Part shown: piece by piece, positions 24,352 to 33,164 of the stretch
Layout: each line of letters opens with the position of its first letter
Numbering within the stretch: the stretch's first letter is position 1
Source: Moryella indoligenes
GTDB lineage: Bacteria > Bacillota > Clostridia > Lachnospirales > Lachnospiraceae
Direction: 5' to 3'
Assembly (NCBI RefSeq): GCF_030812885.1
Contig: NZ_JAUSTO010000003.1
Location: forward strand, 192,365-256,364
DNA length: 64,000 nucleotides
The notes under the pieces: model-generated
Database searches by the model: none
Told to the model about the DNA's origin: nothing
The model's input: the letters and a program-made list of their open reading frames with translations, nothing else
Made by a program: the position numbers and the translations under genes

Positions 24352-25881
24352 ATGGGTAAAACAGCGCTCTATCTCGCATACTTCTGCATCTACTCCGTCA
24401 TCATGCTGATCATAGGCAAAGGCAGCATGCATGGCTCCAGCACCCCGCGGGACTACTTTATCTGCGAGAGAAAGGTCTCTCTGCCCTTCTGCGTCGCGAC
24501 CTTCACCGGCACCTGGGTCTCCGCCATCACCATACTGAGTCTCACCGGAAGCATCTATGAGGAAGGACTTCCGGTGCTCTTCTACGCCGTGATTCCCTGG
24601 TTCCTCGGCGCCTTTCTGCTGGCACTCACCGCAAGACAGCTGTACAGCAGTGCGGCGATCACCGTTCCTGAGATGTTCTGGCTCCGCTACCACTCCCGCG
24701 CACTGCAGGCAGTCTACGGCGTCGTACTGATCTTCGTGTATATCTTCTACCTCGTCGCGCAGTACAAGGGCTTCGGCCTCGTCGCCTCCGCTCTGTTCCG
24801 CATCCCCTACCCCGCGGCGGTCTGCATGGTATATCTCTTCATCACCTACACAACCATCGGCGGCTACCGCTCTGTGCTCCGCACCGATATGTTTCACCTG
24901 CTGCTGCTCTCCGGCAGCCTCCTCCTGGTCTGCGGAAGCTTCGTCGCAAAGGCGGGCGGCTTCTCCGCGCTCTACAGAGCTGCCGGACAGGTTCAGGGCT
25001 TTGCGCACGCCGGCATCACAACACCGACTTCTCCCGGACAGCTCCTGCAGCTCTTCGGCGGCCGCTACACGCCTCTCATCTCCCTCTCCATGTTCTGGGG
25101 CTGGGGACTGGGGCTCGCCTCGAACCCGCAGTATCTGGTGCGCATTCTGAGTGCGAAGGACAGCCGCACCGCACGAAATACCGTGCTCGTCTCCCTCGCG
25201 ATCCTCGCGGCCCTCTACTTCGCCCTGATCCATATCGGCCTTGCCATGCGCGTCATGATTCCGAGCCTTCCGGACGCAGAGACGACGGACAGCATCTTCA
25301 TCCGCCTCATCAACAACGAGCTCTACGGCCCATGGAGCGGCTTCTTTCTCTTCTCCGTCATCGGCGCCTGTGTGAGCACCGCCAATTCCCAGCTCCTTCT
25401 GATCGCCTCCTCCCTCTCCTATGATGTGATACGTCCGCTCGCACCGAACGGACTGCCGGACAAGCGGGTGGTCGCTCTGGCGCGCCGCTCTGTCATTGGC
25501 GCCGGCACCATCGTCATGCTGCTCACTCTGAACCCTCCGCACTTCACGCTCTCCTACGGCGGAGATCTCTGGGGCGTCGTGGCGATCCTGCTGTTTCCGT
25601 CACTCTACGGAAGTGTGCTCACGGGGCGTGTCACCCTTCGCGGGATCTGGTGCTCCATCGCCGCGGGCGCACTCTCCATCGCAGTGTTCTACCCGCTCCG
25701 TGCCATGGGGCGCATCCCTGTGCATCCGGCGCTCTGCGGCGTCCTGATCTCCACTGCCGCCCTGTTTTTCGGCTCCGTCACAGAAGGTAAGGACGCGGGT
25801 AATGTCGACTCCCTTGGACGCTCCGTTGCCTGCCCGCAGACTGAAGATGAAAACACCCGGCGAGAGGAGGATGCAGAATGA
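24352..25881 (+). CDS. Sodium:solute symporter family protein coupled to a two-component system
   Basis: A 509-residue SLC5/SSS-fold membrane protein with about 13 hydrophobic segments. Typical SSS stretches are DYFICERKVSLPFCVATFTGTWVSAITILSLTG and SAAITVPEMFWLRYHSRALQAVYG. GCAAGGAGA precedes the ATG. Its stop overlaps the start of a histidine kinase (ATGA), and an NtrC-type regulator follows. The set resembles CbrAB, in which an SSS domain is fused to the kinase. Here it may be a transporter, a sensor, or both. The substrate is unknown; the downstream 5-oxoprolinase genes suggest a small carboxylate such as 5-oxoproline. No clear sigma-A promoter was found in the roughly 280 bases between it and sufC. 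Confidence 0.88.
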   Translation: MGKTALYLAYFCIYSVIMLIIGKGSMHGSSTPRDYFICERKVSLPFCVATFTGTWVSAITILSLTGSIYEEGLPVLFYAVIPWFLGAFLLALTARQLYSSAAITVPEMFWLRYHSRALQAVYGVVLIFVYIFYLVAQYKGFGLVASALFRIPYPAAVCMVYLFITYTTIGGYRSVLRTDMFHLLLLSGSLLLVCGSFVAKAGGFSALYRAAGQVQGFAHAGITTPTSPGQLLQLFGGRYTPLISLSMFWGWGLGLASNPQYLVRILSAKDSRTARNTVLVSLAILAALYFALIHIGLAMRVMIPSLPDAETTDSIFIRLINNELYGPWSGFFLFSVIGACVSTANSQLLLIASSLSYDVIRPLAPNGLPDKRVVALARRSVIGAGTIVMLLTLNPPHFTLSYGGDLWGVVAILLFPSLYGSVLTGRVTLRGIWCSIAAGALSIAVFYPLRAMGRIPVHPALCGVLISTAALFFGSVTEGKDAGNVDSLGRSVACPQTEDENTRREEDAE

Positions 25882-27524
25882 AACGGCTCCGCTTCTCTAT
25901 CGAAAACAAGATTCTGATCCCCTTTGTCAGCATCACCCTCGTCTGTATTCTGGCCTTCTGCCTCATCTTCTTCTTCACCGAGTACCAGCTGAAGCTGCAG
26001 GCGGAGAGCACAAATGCCAGAACCATGAGTGCCGCGCTGAATGCGGAGATCAACCGCAGCTCCCATTCCAGCGCCATCACAGAGCTGCTGGAGCGAAACG
26101 CGCTCTTCCGGGACTCGGAGAACCTCTTTCTCTACGACAGCAAGGGAGAGCCCGTGCTGTCCCCCCGCAGCTTCGGACAGGATGAACTGATACTCTCAGA
26201 GAGCACGGACAACCGGCTCGGCTGGCACATTGTCTTCGCGATCAGCCGCAGCGCTCTCGCATTCACCATTCTGGAGGAGCAGCGCTATATGATACTCTCC
26301 GCCATCGCCATGATGCTGGTCATTGTCCAGACCAGCACCTTTGTGGCCTACAATATATCAAATCCCATACGTGAGCTCTCGGCACTCTGCACAAGGATCA
26401 GTCAGAACCCGGACAGGAGTTCTGCCGAGGTCGTGGAATATGCGGACCGCTACGATGAGATCGGGCAGCTTGCAGCCGCCTTCCGTGCGATGATGGAAAG
26501 TCTGCGGCGCCACACAGACGAGCTGAACTGGGTCAAGGCACTGAATGTGAGCATTGTTCAGAACCTTCCGCTCGGCGTCATCGTGTACAACGAGGCGCAG
26601 AACCTCATCTTCCGCAACGCCCGCGCGGAGGAGATGCTCTCCCACACAGAGGAGCGGGATCCGAAGGGACTCTCTCTCGAGCAGCTGGTGGAGGAGGCGC
26701 TGCGCCGCGGTGAGGTGCTGCCCGTGCAGCTGCGCCTCTCAAATCCTTCGGGCAAAACGCGCAGTCTGGAGCTCGGCGTCTGGGAGCTTCGCGAGGCCGA
26801 CCGCAACACCCCTCTCGGCTCTCTCTGCACAGTCGACGATGTGACGTACCGTCAGCACATCGAGGAGAAGATAGCCCGGGATGAGAAGCTCGCCTACACG
26901 GGACAGCTCGCGGCTGATGTCGCCCACGAGGCGAGAAATCCGCTCGCCGGTATCCGGGCGGGCCTGCAGGTCATCTCCCGGAAGCTCCCGGAGGAGAGAG
27001 ACAGCCGGCTCTGTACGGAGATGATACGCGAGGTGGACCGCGTCAATCTCCTGATCGAAAATCTCGTGAATCTCTCCAGAAAGCGCGAGAGCGAAAAGAC
27101 CACAGTGAATCTGAACGCACTCTGCGATGAGATATTGCTGCTCTATAATAAAGTGGCGGAAAATAAGGGCGTGACCCTCTCCGCAAAGCTCGGCGGGGCG
27201 CTCTGGCTCTTTGCGGACGAGCAGGAGATACGTCAGATTCTCATAAATCTCATCAACAACAGCCTGAAGGCCATGCCGGAGGGCGGCACAGTGACGCTCA
27301 TCGGAGAGCAGAGTGCAGAGGGGATCGGAATTTCCGTCTCTGACAGCGGTCAGGGCATGAGTCAGGAGGAGCTGGAGAGCGCACTGCACGGAAGCTCCGG
27401 CGGACTCGGCATTTCCATCGTCCGGCGGCTGGTGCAGCGAAACGGCGGAAGCTTCCGCATGTGCTCCGCGCCGGAACAGGGCACAACGGTATACTTAAGC
27501 TTCCGCGGAACAGAGACTCCGTAG
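25878..27524 (+). CDS. Sensor histidine kinase with extracytoplasmic, HAMP and PAS domains
   Basis: A 548-residue kinase. Membrane segments at about 11-33 and 136-160 bracket an external sensor of about 100 residues. A HAMP-like linker (NPIRELSALCTRIS) and a PAS-type segment (VSIVQNLPLGVIVYNEAQNLIFRNARAEEML) follow. The dimerisation helix DVAHEARNPLAGIRAGLQV carries the phosphorylated His350. The ATP-binding domain has NLINNSLKAMPEGG, DSGQGM and GGLGISIVRRLV. The NtrB-like HEIRNPL-type box suits a sigma-54 activator partner. It is translationally coupled to the symporter gene and 75 bases upstream of the regulator. Confidence 0.92.
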   Translation: MKRLRFSIENKILIPFVSITLVCILAFCLIFFFTEYQLKLQAESTNARTMSAALNAEINRSSHSSAITELLERNALFRDSENLFLYDSKGEPVLSPRSFGQDELILSESTDNRLGWHIVFAISRSALAFTILEEQRYMILSAIAMMLVIVQTSTFVAYNISNPIRELSALCTRISQNPDRSSAEVVEYADRYDEIGQLAAAFRAMMESLRRHTDELNWVKALNVSIVQNLPLGVIVYNEAQNLIFRNARAEEMLSHTEERDPKGLSLEQLVEEALRRGEVLPVQLRLSNPSGKTRSLELGVWELREADRNTPLGSLCTVDDVTYRQHIEEKIARDEKLAYTGQLAADVAHEARNPLAGIRAGLQVISRKLPEERDSRLCTEMIREVDRVNLLIENLVNLSRKRESEKTTVNLNALCDEILLLYNKVAENKGVTLSAKLGGALWLFADEQEIRQILINLINNSLKAMPEGGTVTLIGEQSAEGIGISVSDSGQGMSQEELESALHGSSGGLGISIVRRLVQRNGGSFRMCSAPEQGTTVYLSFRGTETP

Positions 27525-27599
27525 TATTTTCTCATCAGGCAGGTACACTCACAGAGTCACTCATGCGATTTATTTTCATACACTTTCGGAGGTACAGCT

Positions 27600-28976
27600 A
27601 TGAACTACAGGCTGCTCATCATTGACGATGAACTGCTGATCCGCATGTCACTTGAGAGCGGCATGACAGATCTCGGCTATCAGGTAAAAAGCGCAGAAAA
27701 TATTCGGGAGGGGCTTGCGCTTGCAGAGTCCTTTCATCCGAGCGCCATACTACTCGACAACCGTCTCGGAAATGATTCCGGACTCGCACACGTTGCAGAG
27801 CTCCGCCGCCTCGACGAGGACATGATGATCATACTCATGACAGCCTACGGCTCTGTGCTTCAGGCGGTGGAGGCGATGAAGCTCGGCGTGAGCCACTATA
27901 TCCAAAAGCCCTTCGATCTGGAGGAAGTAGATCTCGTGATCCGCCGCGGCATGGAGCAGCTCTCCAGCCGCCGCTCACTCGAGGTGATGAAGCTTCGGCC
28001 AAAGCGTCTCCTCGGCGTGAGCCCTGCCATGCAGCACATACGCGAAAATATTCAGCTGCTCGCGGAAAATGACAATGTGGATATCCTGATCTGCGGCGAG
28101 ACTGGGACAGGCAAGGAGGTCGTCGTAAACACCATCCACGACAAGAGCTCCCGGGCAAATCAACCCCTGGTAAAGATCAACTGCGGCGCCATCCCGGAGC
28201 AGCTTCTGGAATCGGAGCTTTTTGGCTATGAGAAAGGGGCCTTCACCGGCGCTGCCAAGACTAAAAAGGGGCTTATGGAGCTTGCCAACGGCGGCACGGT
28301 ATTTCTGGATGAGATCGGAGAGCTGCCGCTCGCCATGCAGGCAAAGCTCCTGACCTTTCTGGAGGACCGCCGCTTCAAGCGGGTGGGCGGCCTGCAGGAC
28401 ATCGAGGTCAATGTCCGCATCGCCGCCGCCACAAACCGCGATCTGGAGCAGGAGGTGCGCGAGGGGCGCTTCCGCGAGGATCTCTTCTACCGCCTGAATG
28501 TCATGCAGATCCGCATCCCGCCGCTCCGTGAGCGCACGGAGGATATTCCCCTGCTGTGCCAGTTCTACCTGGAGCACTTCAACCATAAATTCAATAAGAC
28601 GCTGAGCTCCGTCGCCCCGGAGTTTCTCACGCAGCTCAAAAACTATTACTGGAAGGGAAATGTCCGTGAGCTCCGCAATGTGATGGAGCGCTGTGCTCTC
28701 TTCAGCCGCGGAGATGTACTGACAGGCCGGGAGTCCGGTCTGCCCTCCTCCCCCGCTCCGCTGCCCAGCGACACAGCCACAGTCAGGGGCTATCCCCTGA
28801 AGGATCTCTCCAAGGCCCCCATTGATCTCAGGCAGGAGGTCGAGAGCTTTGAGCGCGCCTATATCGACAAGGCACTGGAGCTCGCGGACGGCAACCTGTC
28901 CCGCGCCGCTCAGCTCCTCGGCTGCACCCGCTTCACACTGCGGCGCAGACTCGGCGCAGAGAACAGCGAGGAGTAA
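27600..28976 (+). CDS. NtrC-family sigma-54-dependent response regulator
   Basis: A 458-residue activator. The receiver domain has the acidic pair Asp10/Asp11 and phospho-acceptor Asp53 (LLDNRLGND). The AAA+ domain has Walker A GETGTGKE, the sigma-54 contact loop EKGAFTGA, Walker B GGTVFLDEIGELP and LFYRLNVMQIRIPPLRER. The C terminus is a Fis-type helix-turn-helix (ADGNLSRAAQLLGCTRFTLRRRL). An intact GAFTGA loop means it should need sigma-54. A perfect inverted repeat 62 bases after its stop and a -24/-12 promoter beyond that make the pxp operon its probable target. Confidence 0.93.
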   Translation: MNYRLLIIDDELLIRMSLESGMTDLGYQVKSAENIREGLALAESFHPSAILLDNRLGNDSGLAHVAELRRLDEDMMIILMTAYGSVLQAVEAMKLGVSHYIQKPFDLEEVDLVIRRGMEQLSSRRSLEVMKLRPKRLLGVSPAMQHIRENIQLLAENDNVDILICGETGTGKEVVVNTIHDKSSRANQPLVKINCGAIPEQLLESELFGYEKGAFTGAAKTKKGLMELANGGTVFLDEIGELPLAMQAKLLTFLEDRRFKRVGGLQDIEVNVRIAAATNRDLEQEVREGRFREDLFYRLNVMQIRIPPLRERTEDIPLLCQFYLEHFNHKFNKTLSSVAPEFLTQLKNYYWKGNVRELRNVMERCALFSRGDVLTGRESGLPSSPAPLPSDTATVRGYPLKDLSKAPIDLRQEVESFERAYIDKALELADGNLSRAAQLLGCTRFTLRRRLGAENSEE

Positions 28977-29037
28977 GGAGTGAGAGCGTCTCCGCATTCC
29001 CAATCCAAAAAAATCACAGAGCACAGAATGCCGTGCG

Positions 29038-29062
29038 AATCCGCACATGGGCTGTGCGGATT
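29038..29062. promoter_or_regulatory. Perfect inverted repeat, candidate enhancer site for the NtrC-type activator
   Basis: AATCCGCACA and TGTGCGGATT form perfect 10-bp arms around five bases, with a second overlapping pair GTGCG/CGCAC at 29033-29046. It lies about 180 bp upstream of the sigma-54 promoter, within the usual range of activator binding sites. It lacks a following T-run, so it is less likely to be a terminator. Confidence 0.5.
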
Positions 29063-29098
29063 TACACAAAATTTCAGTCTCTATGTGAGCTTTTGCAC

Positions 29099-29136
29099 AC
29101 AGCCCGGAGCGGCAGCGCCCTCCGGGCTGTATTTTG
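29099..29136 (+). terminator. Terminator after the response-regulator gene
   Basis: ACAGCCCGGAG and CTCCGGGCTGT form a perfect 11-bp stem with a 10-base loop followed by ATTTTGT. It separates the regulator transcript from the sigma-54-driven pxp operon. Confidence 0.75.
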
Positions 29137-29227
29137 TACCTTTTGCTTCTCTTTCTTCCTGCCTTTCTTTCTGCACTTCTGATAAAAAGCGATTTTTTTT
29201 ATCACAGTGATCGCCCTTTTTAAGTTC

Positions 29228-29243
29228 TGGCATGCTTTTTGCT
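29228..29243 (+). promoter_or_regulatory. Sigma-54 (-24/-12) promoter of the pxp operon
   Basis: TGGCAT, five bases, then TTGCT: the invariant GG and GC are ten bases apart, exactly as in the consensus TGGCAC-N5-TTGCW. It lies 59 bases upstream of the pxpA start, directly after a gene for a sigma-54 activator and its terminator. The match plus context is strong. Confidence 0.82.
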
Positions 29244-29301
29244 ATTTATATCTCTGAAAAGAACCAAATCTATCCCACCATCTATGTCAGGAGGTAAAGC
29301 T

Positions 29302-30069
29302 ATGTATAAGGTTGATCTGAACAGTGATCTTGGAGAGAGCTTCGGCGCGTATACCATCGGACTGGACTCCGAGGTAATCGCCCACATCTCCTCCGCAAAT
29401 GTGGCCTGCGGCTACCACGCCGGCGATCCGCTCGTCATGGACAGAACCGTCGGACTATGTAAGGATGCAGGCGTTGCCGTCGGCGCACACCCCGGCTATC
29501 CGGATCTCATGGGCTTTGGGCGCAGGAACATTGCCTGCTCCCCGAAGGATGCCAAGGCCTATGTGAAGTATCAGCTCGGCGCGCTCATGGCCTTCACCGC
29601 GGCGCACGGTCTGAAGCTTCAGCACTGCAAGCCCCACGGAGCCCTCTACAACATGGCGGCAAAGGATCAGGCGCTTGCCCAGGCCATCGCAGAGGCGGTT
29701 GCAGAGGTGGATTCCGGCATCATCCTTCTGGGACTTGCAAACAGCTTCCTGATTTCGGAGGCGAAGAAGGCCGGTCTCCGTGCAGCAAGTGAGGTCTTCG
29801 CAGATCGCGCCTACCAGGCGGACGGCTCTCTCGTGCCGCGCAGCAAGCCCGGCGCAGTCATACACGACAAGGACGAAGCGATTGCCCGCACCGTCCGCAT
29901 GGTGAAGGAGGGCAAGGTCACGGCAATCACCGGCGAGGAGGTTCCGCTCGCGGCAGATTCCATCTGTGTCCACGGCGACAATCCCTCCGCAGTGGAGTTC
30001 GTGAAGAATATCCGCGCGGTGCTCACCGCCGAGGGCGTAGAGATCGCTCCGATCGCAGCAATCGTGTGA
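29302..30069 (+). CDS. pxpA: 5-oxoprolinase subunit A (LamB/YcsF family)
   Basis: A 255-residue PxpA, which with PxpB and PxpC hydrolyses 5-oxoproline (pyroglutamate) to glutamate with ATP. It begins MYKVDLNSDLGESFGAY and contains SANVACGYHAGDPLVM, VAVGAHPGYPDLMGFGRR, LQHCKPHGALYNMAA and ICVHGDNPSAVEFV, the conserved metal or substrate motifs of the family. The ATG at 29302 follows CAGGAGGTAAAGCT. It is the first gene behind the sigma-54 promoter. Confidence 0.95.
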   Translation: MYKVDLNSDLGESFGAYTIGLDSEVIAHISSANVACGYHAGDPLVMDRTVGLCKDAGVAVGAHPGYPDLMGFGRRNIACSPKDAKAYVKYQLGALMAFTAAHGLKLQHCKPHGALYNMAAKDQALAQAIAEAVAEVDSGIILLGLANSFLISEAKKAGLRAASEVFADRAYQADGSLVPRSKPGAVIHDKDEAIARTVRMVKEGKVTAITGEEVPLAADSICVHGDNPSAVEFVKNIRAVLTAEGVEIAPIAAIV

Positions 30070-30140
30070 GCGCCCCCATTCCTTAAAACTCTGGAGTCTC
30101 ATAACTTAAAAATCTGTCACGGCAGTACAAGGAGGATATT

Positions 30141-31376
30141 ATGAGTAATGAAAACACCAGCCGCAGCATGTCGGTAAAGCTCGGTGCGGCCTTTCTGATG
30201 GCGACATCCGCGATCGGCCCCGGCTTCCTCACTCAGACCTCGCAGTTCACCGCGAAATACATGGCATCCTTTGCCTTTGTCATCGTCTGCGTCATCATCA
30301 TGGACTGCGTCGCGCAGTCGAATATCTGGTCCATCATCGGCGTGTCCGGAAAGCGCGGACAGGAGATCGCAAATATTGTGCTCCCCGGCCTCGGCGTATT
30401 CTTAACCATACTCGTGGTTCTCGGCGGACTCGCCTTCAATATCGGAAATGTCGGCGGCGTGGCGCTGGGACTTGACGCCATGCTCGGACTGAATGAGAAG
30501 ATCGGCGCGGCGCTCGGCGGCGCACTTGCGATCTGCATCTTCATGTCAAAGAGCGGCAAGGCGCTGGTGGATAAGGTTGCACAGGTACTCGGCGCCATCA
30601 TCATCGTCGTCATGCTCTATGTCGCGGTCTCCTCGCAGCCCCCGGTCGGTGAGGCTGTGAAACGCGTGTTCGCCCCTGAGAATCCCGGCTCCCTTGTAGC
30701 GCCGATGCTCACCCTGCTCGGCGGCTCCTGCGGCGGCTATATCACCTTCTCCGGAGCGCACCGCCTGCTCGACGCGGGCTTCGGCGGCAACAGGAACGAG
30801 GTCTCCCACTTCCGTCAGTCCGTTCTGACCGGCATCTCCGTATCCGGAACGGTTCGTATCCTGCTCTTCCTCTGCGTACTCGGCGTGTGCTCCTCCGGTG
30901 CCACCGCAGTTGCTGAGAACATCAAGGCCGTCACAGAGGCCTCCAATCCCGCAGCAGAGGCCTTCCGCCTTGCGGCAGGAAATATGGGCTACCGTCTCTT
31001 CGGTCTGGCTCTCTTCTCCGCAGGTGTCACCTCCGTCATCGGCGCAGCTTATACCTCTGTCTCTTTCTTAAAGACTCTGAACCCCTACATTGCAAAGAAT
31101 GAGAACTGGTTCATCGTCGGCTTCATCGCTTTCTCCACGCTCGTCATGGTTGCACTCGGCGGCGCGAAAAAGATGGTCATCCTCGCCGGAGCGGTGAACG
31201 GACTGATCCTTCCGATCTCTCTGGCCTGCATCCTGCTCGCCTGCCGCAATAAGAAGGTCGTCGGCGAGGACTATAAGCACCCGGTGGTGCTTCAGATTCT
31301 CGGCTGGATCGTGGTGTGCCTCGCGGGATATCTCGCAATCAAGGCACTCCCGAACTTAGGAAAGCTCTTCCTGTAA
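30141..31376 (+). CDS. NRAMP-fold transporter in the 5-oxoprolinase operon
   Basis: A 411-residue membrane protein with about 11 hydrophobic segments, similar to the YcsG-type NRAMP proteins found beside pxp genes in Bacillus. Canonical NRAMP metal-ion motifs are absent. The DPGN of membrane segment 1 is replaced by GPGF (SAIGPGFLTQTSQF), and the MPH motif of segment 6 is replaced within GGYITFSGAHRLLDAG. Metal transport is therefore unlikely; uptake of 5-oxoproline or a related organic acid is the obvious inference. It lies 71 bases after pxpA and is followed by a hairpin. Confidence 0.85.
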   Translation: MSNENTSRSMSVKLGAAFLMATSAIGPGFLTQTSQFTAKYMASFAFVIVCVIIMDCVAQSNIWSIIGVSGKRGQEIANIVLPGLGVFLTILVVLGGLAFNIGNVGGVALGLDAMLGLNEKIGAALGGALAICIFMSKSGKALVDKVAQVLGAIIIVVMLYVAVSSQPPVGEAVKRVFAPENPGSLVAPMLTLLGGSCGGYITFSGAHRLLDAGFGGNRNEVSHFRQSVLTGISVSGTVRILLFLCVLGVCSSGATAVAENIKAVTEASNPAAEAFRLAAGNMGYRLFGLALFSAGVTSVIGAAYTSVSFLKTLNPYIAKNENWFIVGFIAFSTLVMVALGGAKKMVILAGAVNGLILPISLACILLACRNKKVVGEDYKHPVVLQILGWIVVCLAGYLAIKALPNLGKLFL

Positions 31377-31389
31377 GCCCTTCCGCCGC

Positions 31390-31432
31390 AGTGCCGATAC
31401 GAGCGCCTCATCGCCGCGCCTGTATCGGCATT
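31390..31432 (+). other. Intercistronic hairpin between the NRAMP-fold gene and pxpB
   Basis: AGTGCCGATAC and GTATCGGCATT pair over 11 positions, one of them G-U, around a 21-base loop. GCTTTC follows, so weak termination is possible. It may reduce pxpBC expression relative to pxpA and the transporter. Confidence 0.4.
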
Positions 31433-31463
31433 GCTTTCATCACCGCAACAGAAAGGAGACCAC

Positions 31464-32198
31464 ATGGCAAATGTACGTTTTCTGCTCACAGGTGACACCT
31501 CCCTGTGCGCCGAATTCGGCAACGAGATCAGCGAAAAAATCAACGCTGAAATCCGCGCCTTCAATATACTGCTGAAAGAGAGCCACATTCCCGGCATTGT
31601 AGAAACCGTGCCGACCTACCGCTCTCTCATGATTCACTATGATCCCGGTAAAATCTCCTGCAAAACACTCATCGAACATCTCGGTGCGCTGACAGAGAAG
31701 CTGGACAGCGTCACCATTCCGCCCAGCGACGTTCTGGAGATCCCGGTGCTCTACGGCGGAGAGATGGGACCGGATCTCGGCTTTGTGGCAGAGCACGCGG
31801 CGCTCTCCGAGGAGGAGGTTATACGCATTCATACCTCCACGGAATACCTCATCTATATGCTGGGCTTCACTCCCGGCTTCACCTACCTCGGAGGCATGAG
31901 CGATGCGCTGGAGACGCCGCGCCTAAAGACGCCCCGCGTCAAAATTCCTGCGGGCTCCGTGGGCATCGCCGGCAAGCAGACCGGCGTCTATCCCATCGAC
32001 TCCCCCGGCGGCTGGCAGCTGATCGGCCGCACACCGGTACATATGTACGATCCGGCGCGGGAGACCCCCATACTTCCTGAGGCCGGACAGTATATCAAAT
32101 TCCGCGCCATCGACCAGAAGGAGTATGATGAAATCGCTGCCGCAGAGAATGCCGGCAGCTATGTCGTAAAGAAATATCCAAGGAAGGAGGCACAGTGA
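31464..32198 (+). CDS. pxpB: 5-oxoprolinase subunit B (KipI type)
   Basis: A 244-residue PxpB. The family signatures are FLLTGDTSLCAEFGNEI, EIPVLYGGEMGPDL, MLGFTPGFTYLGGMSDAL with PRLKTPRVKIPAGSVGIAG, and SPGGWQLIGRTP. The start at 31464 follows AAAGGAGACC. Its stop overlaps the pxpC start (TGATG). In Bacillus the homologue KipI also inhibits the sporulation kinase KinA, but operon context here points to 5-oxoproline hydrolysis. Confidence 0.94.
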   Translation: MANVRFLLTGDTSLCAEFGNEISEKINAEIRAFNILLKESHIPGIVETVPTYRSLMIHYDPGKISCKTLIEHLGALTEKLDSVTIPPSDVLEIPVLYGGEMGPDLGFVAEHAALSEEEVIRIHTSTEYLIYMLGFTPGFTYLGGMSDALETPRLKTPRVKIPAGSVGIAGKQTGVYPIDSPGGWQLIGRTPVHMYDPARETPILPEAGQYIKFRAIDQKEYDEIAAAENAGSYVVKKYPRKEAQ

Positions 32199-33142
32199 TG
32201 GGCTTTACAGTATTAAATCCCGGTGTTCTGACGACAGTTCAGGACAGGGGGCGCATCGGTTATCAGCAGTTCGGCGTCTCTGTCTCCGGCGTCATGGATC
32301 CGCGCGCCATGGAGCTCGCAAATATTCTTGTCGGAAATGCACACGATGAGGCGGTGCTGGAGTGCACCATGCTGGGCCCGCAGCTCAGATTCGATGAAGG
32401 AAATATCATCGCTGTCACAGGCGGCAACTTAAGCCCCATGCTGGACGGCACACCGCTGCAGAGCTACAGAGCCTACCGCGTCGAGGCCGGACAGACTCTG
32501 CGCTTTGCGGGTCTCAGGGCGGGCTGCCGCGCCTATATCGCCTTTGCGGGAGGTCTGGACATCCCCCTCGTCATGGGAAGCCGCTCCACCTACATGAAAG
32601 CCAAAATCGGCGGCCTTGAGGGACGGAAGCTCGAGAAGGACGATACCATCGGCTTCCGCGCGCCAAAGGAAGGCATCAAGAATCTCGACACCCGCGCCAT
32701 AACCCCGGAATTCGTCCCGCGGGAGCTCTACACGCTCCGCGTCGTCATGGGGCCTCAGGATGATATGTTCACCGAGAGCGGCATCCAGACCTTCCTCTCC
32801 GAGACCTACACACTGACCCCTGAATTTGACCGCATGGGCTGCCGCTTCGAGGGAAAGGAAATTGAACACAAGGACAGCGGTGACATCATCTCTGACGGCA
32901 TTGCCTTCGGGGCGATCCAGGTGCCGAGCGCCGGAAAGCCCATCATCATGATGGCAGACCGCCAAACCACCGGTGGCTACACAAAGATCGCCACTGTAAT
33001 TTCCGCAGACTTCCGCATCCTGGCCCAGCTGAAGGCAGGCGACAAAGTACGCTTTGAAAAAGTGAGCATCGGCGCCGCCCAGGAAGCGCTGCTCGCACAG
33101 CGCGCGGCCCTTAGAACCTTCGAGTGGGCATTTTCAAATTGA
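32198..33142 (+). CDS. pxpC: 5-oxoprolinase subunit C (KipA type)
   Basis: A 314-residue PxpC, the biotin-dependent-carboxylase-like partner of PxpB. It contains NPGVLTTVQDRGRIGYQQFGVSVSG near the N terminus, AVTGGNLSP, AYIAFAGGLDIPLVMGSRSTY, DRMGCRFEG and QVPSAGKPIIMMADRQTTGGY. The ATG at 32198 has AAGGAGG eight bases upstream and overlaps the pxpB stop. An in-frame GTG one codon earlier is possible but too close to the ribosome site. Confidence 0.94.
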   Translation: MGFTVLNPGVLTTVQDRGRIGYQQFGVSVSGVMDPRAMELANILVGNAHDEAVLECTMLGPQLRFDEGNIIAVTGGNLSPMLDGTPLQSYRAYRVEAGQTLRFAGLRAGCRAYIAFAGGLDIPLVMGSRSTYMKAKIGGLEGRKLEKDDTIGFRAPKEGIKNLDTRAITPEFVPRELYTLRVVMGPQDDMFTESGIQTFLSETYTLTPEFDRMGCRFEGKEIEHKDSGDIISDGIAFGAIQVPSAGKPIIMMADRQTTGGYTKIATVISADFRILAQLKAGDKVRFEKVSIGAAQEALLAQRAALRTFEWAFSN

Positions 33143-33164
33143 GCTTATCTCAGGAGGAAATGCC

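Noticed and set aside
29200..29220. ATCAC-A-GTGAT palindrome and AT-rich hairpin before the sigma-54 promoter as a riboswitch or terminator
   Set aside because: The arms are short and the position just upstream of the -24 box is better explained as promoter-upstream DNA; the true terminator is at 29099-29136.
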